From Anaerolinea thermophila (GTDB lineage Bacteria > Chloroflexota > Anaerolineae > Anaerolineales > Anaerolineaceae), in NCBI RefSeq assembly GCF_020723905.1, contig NZ_DYHZ01000004.1:303199-367198 (forward strand): a stretch of 64,000 bases of DNA. The letters are read 5' to 3'. Both the position numbers and the translations under genes were made by a program. Shown here piece after piece: positions 16,606 to 24,601 of the stretch (the stretch's first letter is position 1; every line of letters starts with the position of its first letter). Below the pieces are notes generated by a model. The model made no database searches and was not told the DNA's origin. It was given only the letters and a program-made list of their open reading frames with translations.

Positions 16606-19600
16606 ATGCGTGCTTCTCTCTTTCGGACGGTGTTGAGTGTGTTCATTCTGCTCAACCTGTTGTTTGTTCCGGCTGTCTCTCAGCCGGTCTCAGCCGCCCC
16701 GCTGGCTGCTCCGGCGGTCTCGTGGTGTGCGGCAGGGACGTTCAACGGCTGGAATGACACCAGCCAGCCGCTCTACGACGACGGTACTCACGGCGACCTG
16801 CTCCCCGGCGACGGGGTGTACTCGGTTGCCCTGACCCTGGCGGCAGGAGACTATGAGTGGAAAGCCGTCGAGTGCGGTAACTGGGGGAATTCCTTCCCTA
16901 CCGGAGAGAATTCCTGGTTTACCTCCGACGGCACCCGTTCTGTGGTGCTGACCTTTGATACCAACAACCACGCCGGCGATGCCGGCTGGCAGTTGATGCC
17001 CGCCCAGAACATCCTGAACGCGCTGGGCGGCACCCTGCCGACGTCCTTCACCGTGGTGGGCAACTTCCAGGGCTGGAACAATGCCAACCCCGCCACGCAG
17101 ATGACACCCGTCGGGCATGGGCTGTTTGCCTTGCAGTACACCTTCACCATGGATGGCACCACCGAAGTCAAAATCACCGAGACGGGCGGATGGAGCCGCC
17201 AGTTCACCGTCAACGGGCGCCAGAAGGATGGCGCCACAAAGGTGATTAACTACACTGCCGGGCAGACCTACATCTTCCTGCTGGATACCAGCACCGGGCG
17301 CTGGGGGGCTTTCCTCAACGCAACCGGCAGTGGGAACTGGTGTGTGGCAGGTGATTTCAACGGCTGGGACAATTCCTCCACCCCACTGTACGATGACGGC
17401 ACCCACGGCGACCTGCTGGGTGGCGACGGCATCTTCTCGCGTACGCTCACTATCGCCACTGCCGGGCGTTACGAGTGGAAAGCGGTTTCCTGTGGAAACT
17501 GGGGAATCTCCTACCCGGCACAGAACGCGTGGCTGGTTACCGCCTCGGATAACGCCGATGTCCTGATCACCTTCGACACCAACGACCACGCCAGCGATGT
17601 GGGCGCCAAACTTCTACCCGCTCAGCATATTGTCCACGTGTACGGCGATGTCCTCCCCGCGACCTTCAATGCGGTGGGATCGTTCCAGGGATGGAACAAC
17701 AACGACCCTGCCTACACTCTGACTTCTCTGGATTACTGGGCGTATGGGGTCTTCCCGCTTCCCAAAGGCTCCTACATTGGCAAAATCACCACCACGGCTT
17801 CGTGGGATGCCTTTGGAGCCGATGGACGCTCCAAAGATGCCGCCAATGTGGCTTTTCAGGTGTATGCCAACAATGACCCGGTGCGATTCTTGCTGAACAC
17901 CGCCAACGGACGCATGCTCATCTTTGCTCCTGTGCCTCAGCAAGCCTCGCACGATAACGACATCTGGTGGAACGACCTGTACCACAACAGCCGCGATACC
18001 TTCTACCGCACGCCGGGCGGTCCAGTGCCCACCGGTACCCCCGTCACCCTGCGCTTCCGTGCGGCAAAGAACGACCTGACCGGTGTGCAGGTGCGCGTGT
18101 ACAACGACCGCACCAACACCCAGACCCTGCTCAACATGACCCGCATCACCGCGGATGACCGCTACGAGTACTGGGAAGTCATCCTGCCCGCCAGCAGTGT
18201 GCCTACCGTGTACTGGTACCGCTTCATCGCCATGGACGGCACCGCCCGGGCATACTACGAGGATGACGCCACCCGCGACGGCGGCGCCGGGCAGACCTTT
18301 GCCACCAGCCCCGATAACTCGTGGCAGGTGAGCGTGTACGATCCCGCCTTCCAGACCCCCGACTGGGCGAAGAACGCCATCATCTACCAGATCTTCCCCG
18401 ACCGCTTCCGCGACGGCAATTCGGCAAATAACAAACCCGCGGGGACGTTCTTCTACAATGAAACCGGCGGGACAGTCTTCCGCTCGCTCGACCCCGAAGG
18501 CGACTGGAATACGCCGGTGTGCGATCCACGCGCCGCAGGAGCCTGCCAGGGCACGTACTCCAAGAACTTCTACGGCGGCGATCTGCAGGGGTTAATCGAT
18601 CAACTGGATTACCTGGAGGATCTGGGCGTCACTGCTATTTACCTCAACCCCATTTTTGAGTCGCCCTCCAACCACGGCTACGACACCACCGACTTCAGCA
18701 AGATCAACCCCTTCCTTGGCGACCTGACCACCTTCCAGATGCTGGTCACAGAAGCCCACAGTCGGGGAATCTACATCATCCTGGATGGGGTGTTCAACCA
18801 CACCTCCTCCGACAGCATTTACTTTGACCGCTACGGGCGCTATTCGCAGGTGGGCGCCTGCGAAAGCCCGTCCTCGCCTTACCGCGACTGGTACTTCTTC
18901 ACCGATGTCACCCCCGGTACGGGTGTGTGCGCCGGTTCGGATGGCACTCCCAACGCCGCCACCTACCGCTCATGGTGGGGCTACGACAGTTTGCCCATCC
19001 TCAACTCCGCCAATCCAGAAGTGCGCGCCTTTATCTGGGATGCGCTGACCACCGATCCCATTGCCAAGTACTGGATGCAGTGGGCAGATGGCTGGCGTCT
19101 GGACGTGGCGGGCGATATTGATCAGGGGACGATCAACAGCCCCGATAACGACTACTGGGAAGGCTTCCGCAATGCCGTTCATGCCGTGAACCCCGATGCC
19201 TACATCGTCGGCGAGGAGTGGGGGAACGCCACCTCGTGGATTCTGGGCGGCGAGTGGGACGCGGTGATGAATTATCAGTTCAGCACGGCGGTGCTGGGCT
19301 TCTGGCGCGATGAGCCGTTCATCGATAACGACCACAACTCCGCTTCCTCGGCGGGCATCATCCAGCCGCTGACGCCCTCACAACTGGATGCGCGCCTAAA
19401 GAACCTTGCCGAGCGTTACCCGCCCGAGGCGCTCTACGCCATGATGAACCTGCTGGGCAGTCACGACACCAACCGTGCCCTGTTCATGCTGGATCACAAC
19501 ACCGACCAGAATGATCCTGCCCTGTATCAGAATCCCAACTACGACTGGAGCGACGCCATTGCCCGCCTCAAAGGTGTGACCCTCCTGCAGATGACCCTGC

Positions 19601-21741
19601 CCGGCGCGCCCACCATCTACTACGGCGATGAAATCGGGCTGGTGGGACCGGTGGCGCACGACGGCTCTACCTGGCAGGACGACCCCTACAACCGCCAGCC
19701 TTACCCGTGGCTGGATGAGACCGGTACGCCGTTCTACACGCATCTGCAGTCCCCCACGGCGCGCCAGGACCTCTTCAACCATTACGCCACCCTGATTGAC
19801 GCGCGCAAAGCCTATGACGCGCTGACAGTGGGCGATTTCCGCACCCTGCTGACCGATGACGCCAGCGGCGTGTACGCCTTCGGGCGCAAGTCGGCTTCCT
19901 CTGCCGCGGTGGTGGTGCTTAACCGCAGTACCAGCCCGCGCAGTGTGAGCCTGGATCTGAGCGGCTATCTGCCTGCCGGAAAGCAGTTCACCGAAATCTT
20001 CACCAGCGCCAGTTACACCGTTTCCGCCAGTGGCACCCTGACGCTGAGTGATGTTCCCGCCCGTGGCGGTCTGGTGCTGGTGGCAACTCTCTCCGAAACT
20101 GCCCCTGCCGCGGTGAGCGATCTGCACGTCACCGCTGAAGGCGACGGCACCGTCTCGCTGGCATGGAGCGCAGTGAGCGGCGCGGGACGCTATGACATCT
20201 ACCGCAGTCTGGTTTCGGGCGGCGGCTATCAGAAGGTGGGCGAAACCACTTCCACCACCTACACCGATACCGGTCTGGCCAACGCCACCCGCTACTACTA
20301 CGTGGTGGTGGCGGTGAACACTACCACCCTCCTGCAAAGCGGCTACTCGAACGAAGCGATGGGCTTGCCGCGCCTGACCATTGGTTGGGCGAACCTGCAG
20401 TGGCCCCCCTCCATTACCCACACCATTGGCACGACCCCCACGGAATACATCTACGGGCAGGTGTATATTGACGGTGTGACCAGCCTGCCCGGGCCAACCC
20501 CCGGTTTGCTGGCGCAGGTGGGCTATGGTCCCGACGGCTCTGACCCTGCTACCAGCACTGCCTGGACGTGGGGGGACGCCGAGTTCAACGGCAATGCTGG
20601 CAACAACGATGAGTTCCGCGGGCGCCTCCTGCCTGAGGCGGTGGGTACGTTCGATTACGCCTACCGCTACTCCACCGATGGCGGCATCACCTGGGTGTAC
20701 GCTGACCTGGACGGCATCAACAACGGTTACGATCCCGCTCAGGCGGGCGCGCTGACCGTCAACCCCTCCAGCGACACCGAAGCCCCCACCGCACCGGTGC
20801 TGAGCATTGTCCACTGGACGCCAACCAGCATTCATCTCTCATGGACGGCTTCCACCGATAACGTGGCGGTGTACGCCTACGATATCTACCGCAGTCTCAC
20901 CAGCGGCGGCGCCGGCGAGAAGATTGCCCGCGTACTGGCGCCCGCTACCACCTACGTGGATACCTCGGTGGTGGCAGGCACGACCTACTACTACACCGTC
21001 AAGGCGCTGGATACCTCCTTCAACGCTTCCGAATTGTCGAACGAGGTTGGGCAGAAAGCCGAAGCCCGCATGGTGGAAGTGACCTTCAACGTCACGGTAC
21101 CTTCCTTCACCGTGGGCACGGTGTACTTCACCCGCGTCATCAACCCCGACGGCACGGTGGGCGACTGGAACCCCGCCGCCGTCCCGATGACGCAGGTGGA
21201 TGCCACCCACTGGAGGCTGGTGGCAAACCTGCTCGACGGGCAAACCGTGGAGTTCAAGTTCACCCGCGGCTCGTGGGATACGGTCATCAAGGGCGCCAAC
21301 GGCAACGAGGAATTGAGCAACCTCTCGCTGACGGTGATCCACGATCAGACCACCGGAAAGCAGACCTTCGATTACACCGTGCTGAACTGGCGCGATCCGC
21401 TGATCACCGCGTTTACTCCGGCGAATGCTTCGACGCATGCCACCGCCCCCGCCATCACCTGGACGTGGAGCCAGGCAATCAACCCTGCCGACCTGAAGGG
21501 CATGCTGGAGCGCAAGGTGGGCGCTAACTGGGTGCCGGTTTCCGGCACGGTGTCCTACGATAGCGGCACGATGACCTGCACCTTCACCCCCGCTCAGCCA
21601 CTTCCGTACAACACGCAGTACCGCGTGACCGTCAGCGGGCAGGTGGATGCCGGCAACGATGTCCAGCAGGTCACCTACCAGTGGCAGTTCACCATCCAGC
21701 CTTTCGTGCTGTACTTCCCGCAAATCTACCGCGCGCCATAA
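16606..21741 (+). CDS. Secreted multidomain amylopullulanase / alpha-amylase (GH13)
   Basis: An extracellular starch- or pullulan-degrading enzyme of 1,711 residues with a signal peptide ending VSAAP near 32. Four starch-binding-like X25 modules in two pairs occupy about 37-440, each with a FNGWND/FQGWNN core. A CBM34-like domain follows near 450-570. The GH13 barrel has YQIFPDRF, DGVFNHT near 727, GWRLDVAGD near 829 (nucleophile Asp), GEEWG near 869 (acid Glu) and SHDTNR near 952. Two fibronectin III domains, an amylopullulanase-type insert, a CBM-like domain and an Ig-like Big_5 domain complete it. The last residues are LYFPQIYRAP. AGGAG sits 6 nt before ATG 16606. Confidence 0.92.
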   Translation: MRASLFRTVLSVFILLNLLFVPAVSQPVSAAPLAAPAVSWCAAGTFNGWNDTSQPLYDDGTHGDLLPGDGVYSVALTLAAGDYEWKAVECGNWGNSFPTGENSWFTSDGTRSVVLTFDTNNHAGDAGWQLMPAQNILNALGGTLPTSFTVVGNFQGWNNANPATQMTPVGHGLFALQYTFTMDGTTEVKITETGGWSRQFTVNGRQKDGATKVINYTAGQTYIFLLDTSTGRWGAFLNATGSGNWCVAGDFNGWDNSSTPLYDDGTHGDLLGGDGIFSRTLTIATAGRYEWKAVSCGNWGISYPAQNAWLVTASDNADVLITFDTNDHASDVGAKLLPAQHIVHVYGDVLPATFNAVGSFQGWNNNDPAYTLTSLDYWAYGVFPLPKGSYIGKITTTASWDAFGADGRSKDAANVAFQVYANNDPVRFLLNTANGRMLIFAPVPQQASHDNDIWWNDLYHNSRDTFYRTPGGPVPTGTPVTLRFRAAKNDLTGVQVRVYNDRTNTQTLLNMTRITADDRYEYWEVILPASSVPTVYWYRFIAMDGTARAYYEDDATRDGGAGQTFATSPDNSWQVSVYDPAFQTPDWAKNAIIYQIFPDRFRDGNSANNKPAGTFFYNETGGTVFRSLDPEGDWNTPVCDPRAAGACQGTYSKNFYGGDLQGLIDQLDYLEDLGVTAIYLNPIFESPSNHGYDTTDFSKINPFLGDLTTFQMLVTEAHSRGIYIILDGVFNHTSSDSIYFDRYGRYSQVGACESPSSPYRDWYFFTDVTPGTGVCAGSDGTPNAATYRSWWGYDSLPILNSANPEVRAFIWDALTTDPIAKYWMQWADGWRLDVAGDIDQGTINSPDNDYWEGFRNAVHAVNPDAYIVGEEWGNATSWILGGEWDAVMNYQFSTAVLGFWRDEPFIDNDHNSASSAGIIQPLTPSQLDARLKNLAERYPPEALYAMMNLLGSHDTNRALFMLDHNTDQNDPALYQNPNYDWSDAIARLKGVTLLQMTLPGAPTIYYGDEIGLVGPVAHDGSTWQDDPYNRQPYPWLDETGTPFYTHLQSPTARQDLFNHYATLIDARKAYDALTVGDFRTLLTDDASGVYAFGRKSASSAAVVVLNRSTSPRSVSLDLSGYLPAGKQFTEIFTSASYTVSASGTLTLSDVPARGGLVLVATLSETAPAAVSDLHVTAEGDGTVSLAWSAVSGAGRYDIYRSLVSGGGYQKVGETTSTTYTDTGLANATRYYYVVVAVNTTTLLQSGYSNEAMGLPRLTIGWANLQWPPSITHTIGTTPTEYIYGQVYIDGVTSLPGPTPGLLAQVGYGPDGSDPATSTAWTWGDAEFNGNAGNNDEFRGRLLPEAVGTFDYAYRYSTDGGITWVYADLDGINNGYDPAQAGALTVNPSSDTEAPTAPVLSIVHWTPTSIHLSWTASTDNVAVYAYDIYRSLTSGGAGEKIARVLAPATTYVDTSVVAGTTYYYTVKALDTSFNASELSNEVGQKAEARMVEVTFNVTVPSFTVGTVYFTRVINPDGTVGDWNPAAVPMTQVDATHWRLVANLLDGQTVEFKFTRGSWDTVIKGANGNEELSNLSLTVIHDQTTGKQTFDYTVLNWRDPLITAFTPANASTHATAPAITWTWSQAINPADLKGMLERKVGANWVPVSGTVSYDSGTMTCTFTPAQPLPYNTQYRVTVSGQVDAGNDVQQVTYQWQFTIQPFVLYFPQIYRAP

Positions 21742-21763
21742 GCGCCCGGTACGGTAAATCGAA

Positions 21764-21799
21764 AACCTCCCGTTTCTCCCTGAAGCGGGAGGTTTTTTT
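21764..21799 (+). terminator. Intrinsic terminator after the amylopullulanase gene
   Basis: Stem AACCTCCCG with CGGGAGGTT, 13-nt loop, then a run of seven T broken only at the end. Confidence 0.9.
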
Positions 21800-21828
21800 A
21801 TGAAAGATTAACGGGATTCCGATATAAT
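21800..21828 (+). promoter_or_regulatory. Promoter of the thioredoxin-TPR gene
   Basis: A perfect TATAAT lies at 21823-21828, 17 bp after a weak ATGAAA (-35). It starts right after the preceding terminator. Confidence 0.55.
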
Positions 21829-21889
21829 TCTAATAGCGGTCGGGTATGCTCAACGACAAGGCAGGCAGAAGCCAGAAAAGGAGTGAGAG

Positions 21890-22726
21890 ATGATGACCTC
21901 CAACTTTATCGTTGATGTGAATGAAGCCGATTTTGAATTTGAGGTGATTGCTTATTCCCAGAACACGCCCGTTCTGGTGGATTTTTGGGCGTCGTGGTGC
22001 CAGCCGTGCCGCCATCTCACCCCCATTCTGGAGGGGCTGGCAAACGAGATGCAGGGCGCTTTCCGCCTCGCCCGTGTCAATGTGGATGAAAATCCCAATC
22101 TGGCGTTACGGTACGGCGTGCGCAGTATCCCGACCGTGAAAGCCTTTGTGCAGGGTCAGGTGGTTGCCGAATTTGTCGGGCTTCAGCCCGAAGCGCGCAT
22201 CCGCGAGTTCATCCAGAACCTCATGCCGCCATCTCCGGCGGCGCTGGCGCTGGAAAAAGCCTACAGCCTGCTGGCGGAACAGCAGTGGGATGAGGCGGAA
22301 TCCCTCTTCCGCGATCTGGAAGATCAGGAAGGACTGCGTCCGGCGGTGCAACTGGGCTTGCTGAAGAGCGTGCTGGCACAGGGACGCGGCGGCGAAGCCG
22401 CCCTGATTCTGCGTGACTTCCCGCCCAGCCGGGAATTTTCTTCCGCTGAGAAGATGCGTCCGCTGGTGGAAGCGCTGGTGAAGTACGAACGCAACGAACT
22501 GCCCAACGAGACCGACCTGGATGCCACCTTCATCAACGCCATCCGTCTGGCGCGGCGGGGCAATCTGGAAGCCGCCATGGATGGCTTGCTGGATATCCTG
22601 CGGCAGGACAAGCGCTACCGCAACGATCTCGCCCGGCAGGTGATGCTGGGCATTCTGGAACTGTACGACCCCAACGACCCAACCGCGCGGCAGTACCGCA
22701 ACGAACTGGGTATGGTGCTGTTCTAA
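21890..22726 (+). CDS. Thioredoxin-TPR fusion, CnoX/YbbN-like
   Basis: The 278-residue product joins a thioredoxin domain (about 1-115) to a helical TPR-like half (115-278). The active site reads WASWCQPC near residues 34-41, so both redox Cys are present, followed by the cis-Pro strand SIPTVKAF. E. coli CnoX (YbbN) has the same architecture and acts as a chaperone that hands proteins to GroEL and DnaK. Whether this one is a reductase or a holdase cannot be told, but its CxxC is closer to active thioredoxins. AAGGAG precedes ATG 21890 and terminators flank the gene. Confidence 0.88.
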   Translation: MMTSNFIVDVNEADFEFEVIAYSQNTPVLVDFWASWCQPCRHLTPILEGLANEMQGAFRLARVNVDENPNLALRYGVRSIPTVKAFVQGQVVAEFVGLQPEARIREFIQNLMPPSPAALALEKAYSLLAEQQWDEAESLFRDLEDQEGLRPAVQLGLLKSVLAQGRGGEAALILRDFPPSREFSSAEKMRPLVEALVKYERNELPNETDLDATFINAIRLARRGNLEAAMDGLLDILRQDKRYRNDLARQVMLGILELYDPNDPTARQYRNELGMVLF

Positions 22727-22746
22727 CGGGTGAAGAATCCTGTCAG

Positions 22747-22773
22747 CCGCCGGAGGAAAACTCCGGCGGTTTT
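22747..22773 (+). terminator. Intrinsic terminator
   Basis: Stem CCGCCGGAG with CTCCGGCGG, a 5-nt GAAAA loop and TTTT. It ends the thioredoxin-TPR transcript. Confidence 0.85.
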
Positions 22774-22854
22774 GTCTGCCGGCTGCCCGAAGGAGTATGC
22801 ACTGGACGGGTTCACCGGGTGCGAGCATTTCCCCCCCGTATCTGTGAGGCATAG

Positions 22855-22860
22855 TATAAC
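22855..22860 (+). promoter_or_regulatory. Candidate -10 box of the sigma-factor gene
   Basis: TATAAC ends 10 nt before ATG 22871, which lacks a ribosome site. A start about 7 nt downstream would give a leader of only a few bases. Confidence 0.35.
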
Positions 22861-22870
22861 GTCTTAAAGA

Positions 22871-23428
22871 ATGAATGACATGGATGAATCCATCCTGCTG
22901 GAGAAAGCCCGCGCCTTTGATCTGGATGCGCTGGCGGAGGTGTATGACCGCTACAGCCCGCCAATCTACCGCTACGCCCTGCGCCTGCTGGGCGATGAGG
23001 TCCTGGCGGAGGAGTGCGTTGCCGATACCTTCCACCGTTTCCTGCTGGCGCTGCGCAACGGTGGCGGTCCAGAAAATCACCTGCAGGCGTATCTGTACCG
23101 CGTGGCGCACAACTGGATCACCGACACGTTCCGGCGCAACCCTGCCCGCTGGCTGGAGGAGAGCGATGGGGAAAGCCTTTCGGATCCTGCCATGGTTGAA
23201 TCCATTGAGGCGCAGGTGCATCAACGGCTGGAACAGAACCGCGTGCGCCGCGCTTTAAGGGCGCTCACCCCGGATCAACGTCAGGTGGTGGTGCTGAAGT
23301 TCCTCGAAGGATGGGAAAACGAATCCATTGCCCGTGCCATTGGAAAGCCTGTTGGCGCGGTGAAATCTCTCCAGCATCGCGCGCTGGCTTCGCTGCGGCG
23401 GTTTCTGGACATGGAGGGTAAGGAATGA
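22871..23428 (+). CDS. RNA polymerase sigma factor, ECF-type
   Basis: A 185-residue sigma-70 family regulator. Region 2 lies at about 20-90 (LAEVYDRYSPPIYRYALRLL, and YLYRVAHNWITDTFRR for -10 recognition). Region 4 lies at about 125-180 (LRALTPDQRQVVVLKFLEGW, and IGKPVGAVKSLQHRAL as the helix-turn-helix). Its stop overlaps the start of the next gene (ATGA), so the two are translationally coupled. That partner is a membrane protein and a likely anti-sigma-like regulator. An alternative start is ATG 22880; neither start has a clear ribosome site. Confidence 0.9.
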   Translation: MNDMDESILLEKARAFDLDALAEVYDRYSPPIYRYALRLLGDEVLAEECVADTFHRFLLALRNGGGPENHLQAYLYRVAHNWITDTFRRNPARWLEESDGESLSDPAMVESIEAQVHQRLEQNRVRRALRALTPDQRQVVVLKFLEGWENESIARAIGKPVGAVKSLQHRALASLRRFLDMEGKE

Positions 23429-24447
23429 AGGACAAAGGTTCTCCTGAAGAAGCGGATGTTCTGCGGACGCTGGAAACGCTCAAAACGGTGCCGGAGCGTA
23501 GCGCTTCCTCGCACGCCCGGGGCAGGGAAAAATTCCTCGCCGAGGCGCGCTCCCTGATTGCGGAGGGCATACCCGTATCTCGACCGCCTGTTTCCCGTCT
23601 TACTGTATGGAACAGGTTATTCAGTCGAAAGGAGGTTTTTCACATGTCCCCGCTGGTCACACTGGCTTTGATTTTTTCCCTGTTGTTTGGAGGTACGGGC
23701 ATTACCGCCGCGGCGGCGCAGAGCAGTCTGCCCGATGAACCCCTCTACCCGGTCAAACTGCTCACCGAGCAGGTGCGCACCGAACTGACCACCCGTGAGC
23801 AGGCGCAACTGGCGCTGATGCTCGATCTCGCCAATCGGCGCGCCGAGGAAGCCAGCCGCCTGATGGAGATGGGCAAAGCCCCATCTGAGGCGTTGCTGGC
23901 GCGCTGGCAAGCCCATCTGGAACAGGCCATGCGCCTTGCCCTGCAATCGGGCGATGAGGAAGCCCGCCAGGCGCTGGTGAGGGTGCAGGAAACCCTGCGC
24001 CAGCAGATGGAGTGGGCATCGTCACAACCCTCTCCGGCACGTCTGCAGGAGATGCTCCGTCAGCAACAGCACCTTGTAGAGGAGGGCATTGTTGAACCGG
24101 AGCAACTGCGCCAGCGCTTCCGCCAGGGTTTGCCTGTGCAAACCTCAGAGCCGGGCGGAAGCCGCAATCCGTGGACGGAAGGCACGCCCACCCCCGGTAG
24201 CGGCTACGGCCCCGGACCCGGCACGGGCGATTGCTCCGGGTGCACTCCCGCCGGAGGCAGCAGTCAAAACCCCTGGACGGATGAGACACCCACGCCCGGC
24301 AGTGGCTACGGTCCCGGACCCGGAACGGGCGATTGTCCGCAGTGCACTCCCTCCGGAGGCGGCAGTCAAAACCCCTGGACAGAAGGCACACCCACGCCCG
24401 GCAGTGGCTACGGTCCCGGTTCGGGGGGTGGCAGTCGCAAGCCGTAA
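23425..24447 (+). CDS. DUF5667 membrane protein, probable sigma-factor partner, with Cys-Pro-Gly repeats
   Basis: A 340-residue protein. A short cytoplasmic-type segment (1-70) precedes one membrane helix (about 73-97). The external part opens with LPDEPLYPVKLLTEQVRTELTT, the DUF5667 signature, then a helical Glu/Gln-rich stretch to about 235. The tail (245-340) is three near-identical 33-34-residue repeats rich in Pro, Gly and Thr, two of them carrying a CxxC pair (GDCSGCTP, GDCPQCTP). The overlap with the sigma-factor gene and the single-pass topology suggest an anti-sigma-type regulator that senses something outside. That role is inferred, and no classical zinc anti-sigma motif is seen. 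Confidence 0.75.
   Translation: MKDKGSPEEADVLRTLETLKTVPERSASSHARGREKFLAEARSLIAEGIPVSRPPVSRLTVWNRLFSRKEVFHMSPLVTLALIFSLLFGGTGITAAAAQSSLPDEPLYPVKLLTEQVRTELTTREQAQLALMLDLANRRAEEASRLMEMGKAPSEALLARWQAHLEQAMRLALQSGDEEARQALVRVQETLRQQMEWASSQPSPARLQEMLRQQQHLVEEGIVEPEQLRQRFRQGLPVQTSEPGGSRNPWTEGTPTPGSGYGPGPGTGDCSGCTPAGGSSQNPWTDETPTPGSGYGPGPGTGDCPQCTPSGGGSQNPWTEGTPTPGSGYGPGSGGGSRKP
24154..24444 (+). repeat. Three in-frame tandem repeats encoding Cys-Pro-Gly modules
   Basis: Units begin at about 24154, 24253 and 24355 (spacings 99 and 102 bp). Each encodes NPWT-(E/D)-x-TPTPGSGYGPG. The first two end in GDCxxCTP; the third stops at the protein C-terminus without the Cys pair. Confidence 0.9.
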
Positions 24448-24470
24448 AGTCTTCGGGTAGTGAAACCGGA

Positions 24471-24505
24471 AATGTACCATGGCAGAAACCATGGTACATT
24501 TTTTT
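24471..24505 (+). terminator. Intrinsic terminator of the sigma/DUF5667 operon
   Basis: A perfect 12-bp stem (AATGTACCATGG with CCATGGTACATT), a 6-nt loop and a T run. Confidence 0.92.
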
Positions 24506-24549
24506 GTGATCAGCGTTACATTCCTCTTTCCAAAACGAACCCCGAAACA

Positions 24550-24580
24550 TTGAAATAAATGATTGAAAATATCCTATAAT
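24550..24580 (+). promoter_or_regulatory. Promoter of the M23-SH3 gene
   Basis: TTGAAA (24550-24555), a 19-bp spacer and a perfect TATAAT (24575-24580). It shows that translation should begin at ATG 24602 rather than at a more upstream in-frame TTG. Confidence 0.65.
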
Positions 24581-24601
24581 GAAGACGTGCTGGAGGTGGA
24601 T

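Noticed and set aside
24154-24444. Regularly spaced repeats that might suggest a CRISPR array
   Set aside because: Units are in-frame, 99-102 bp long, without distinct spacers, and encode part of a membrane protein.
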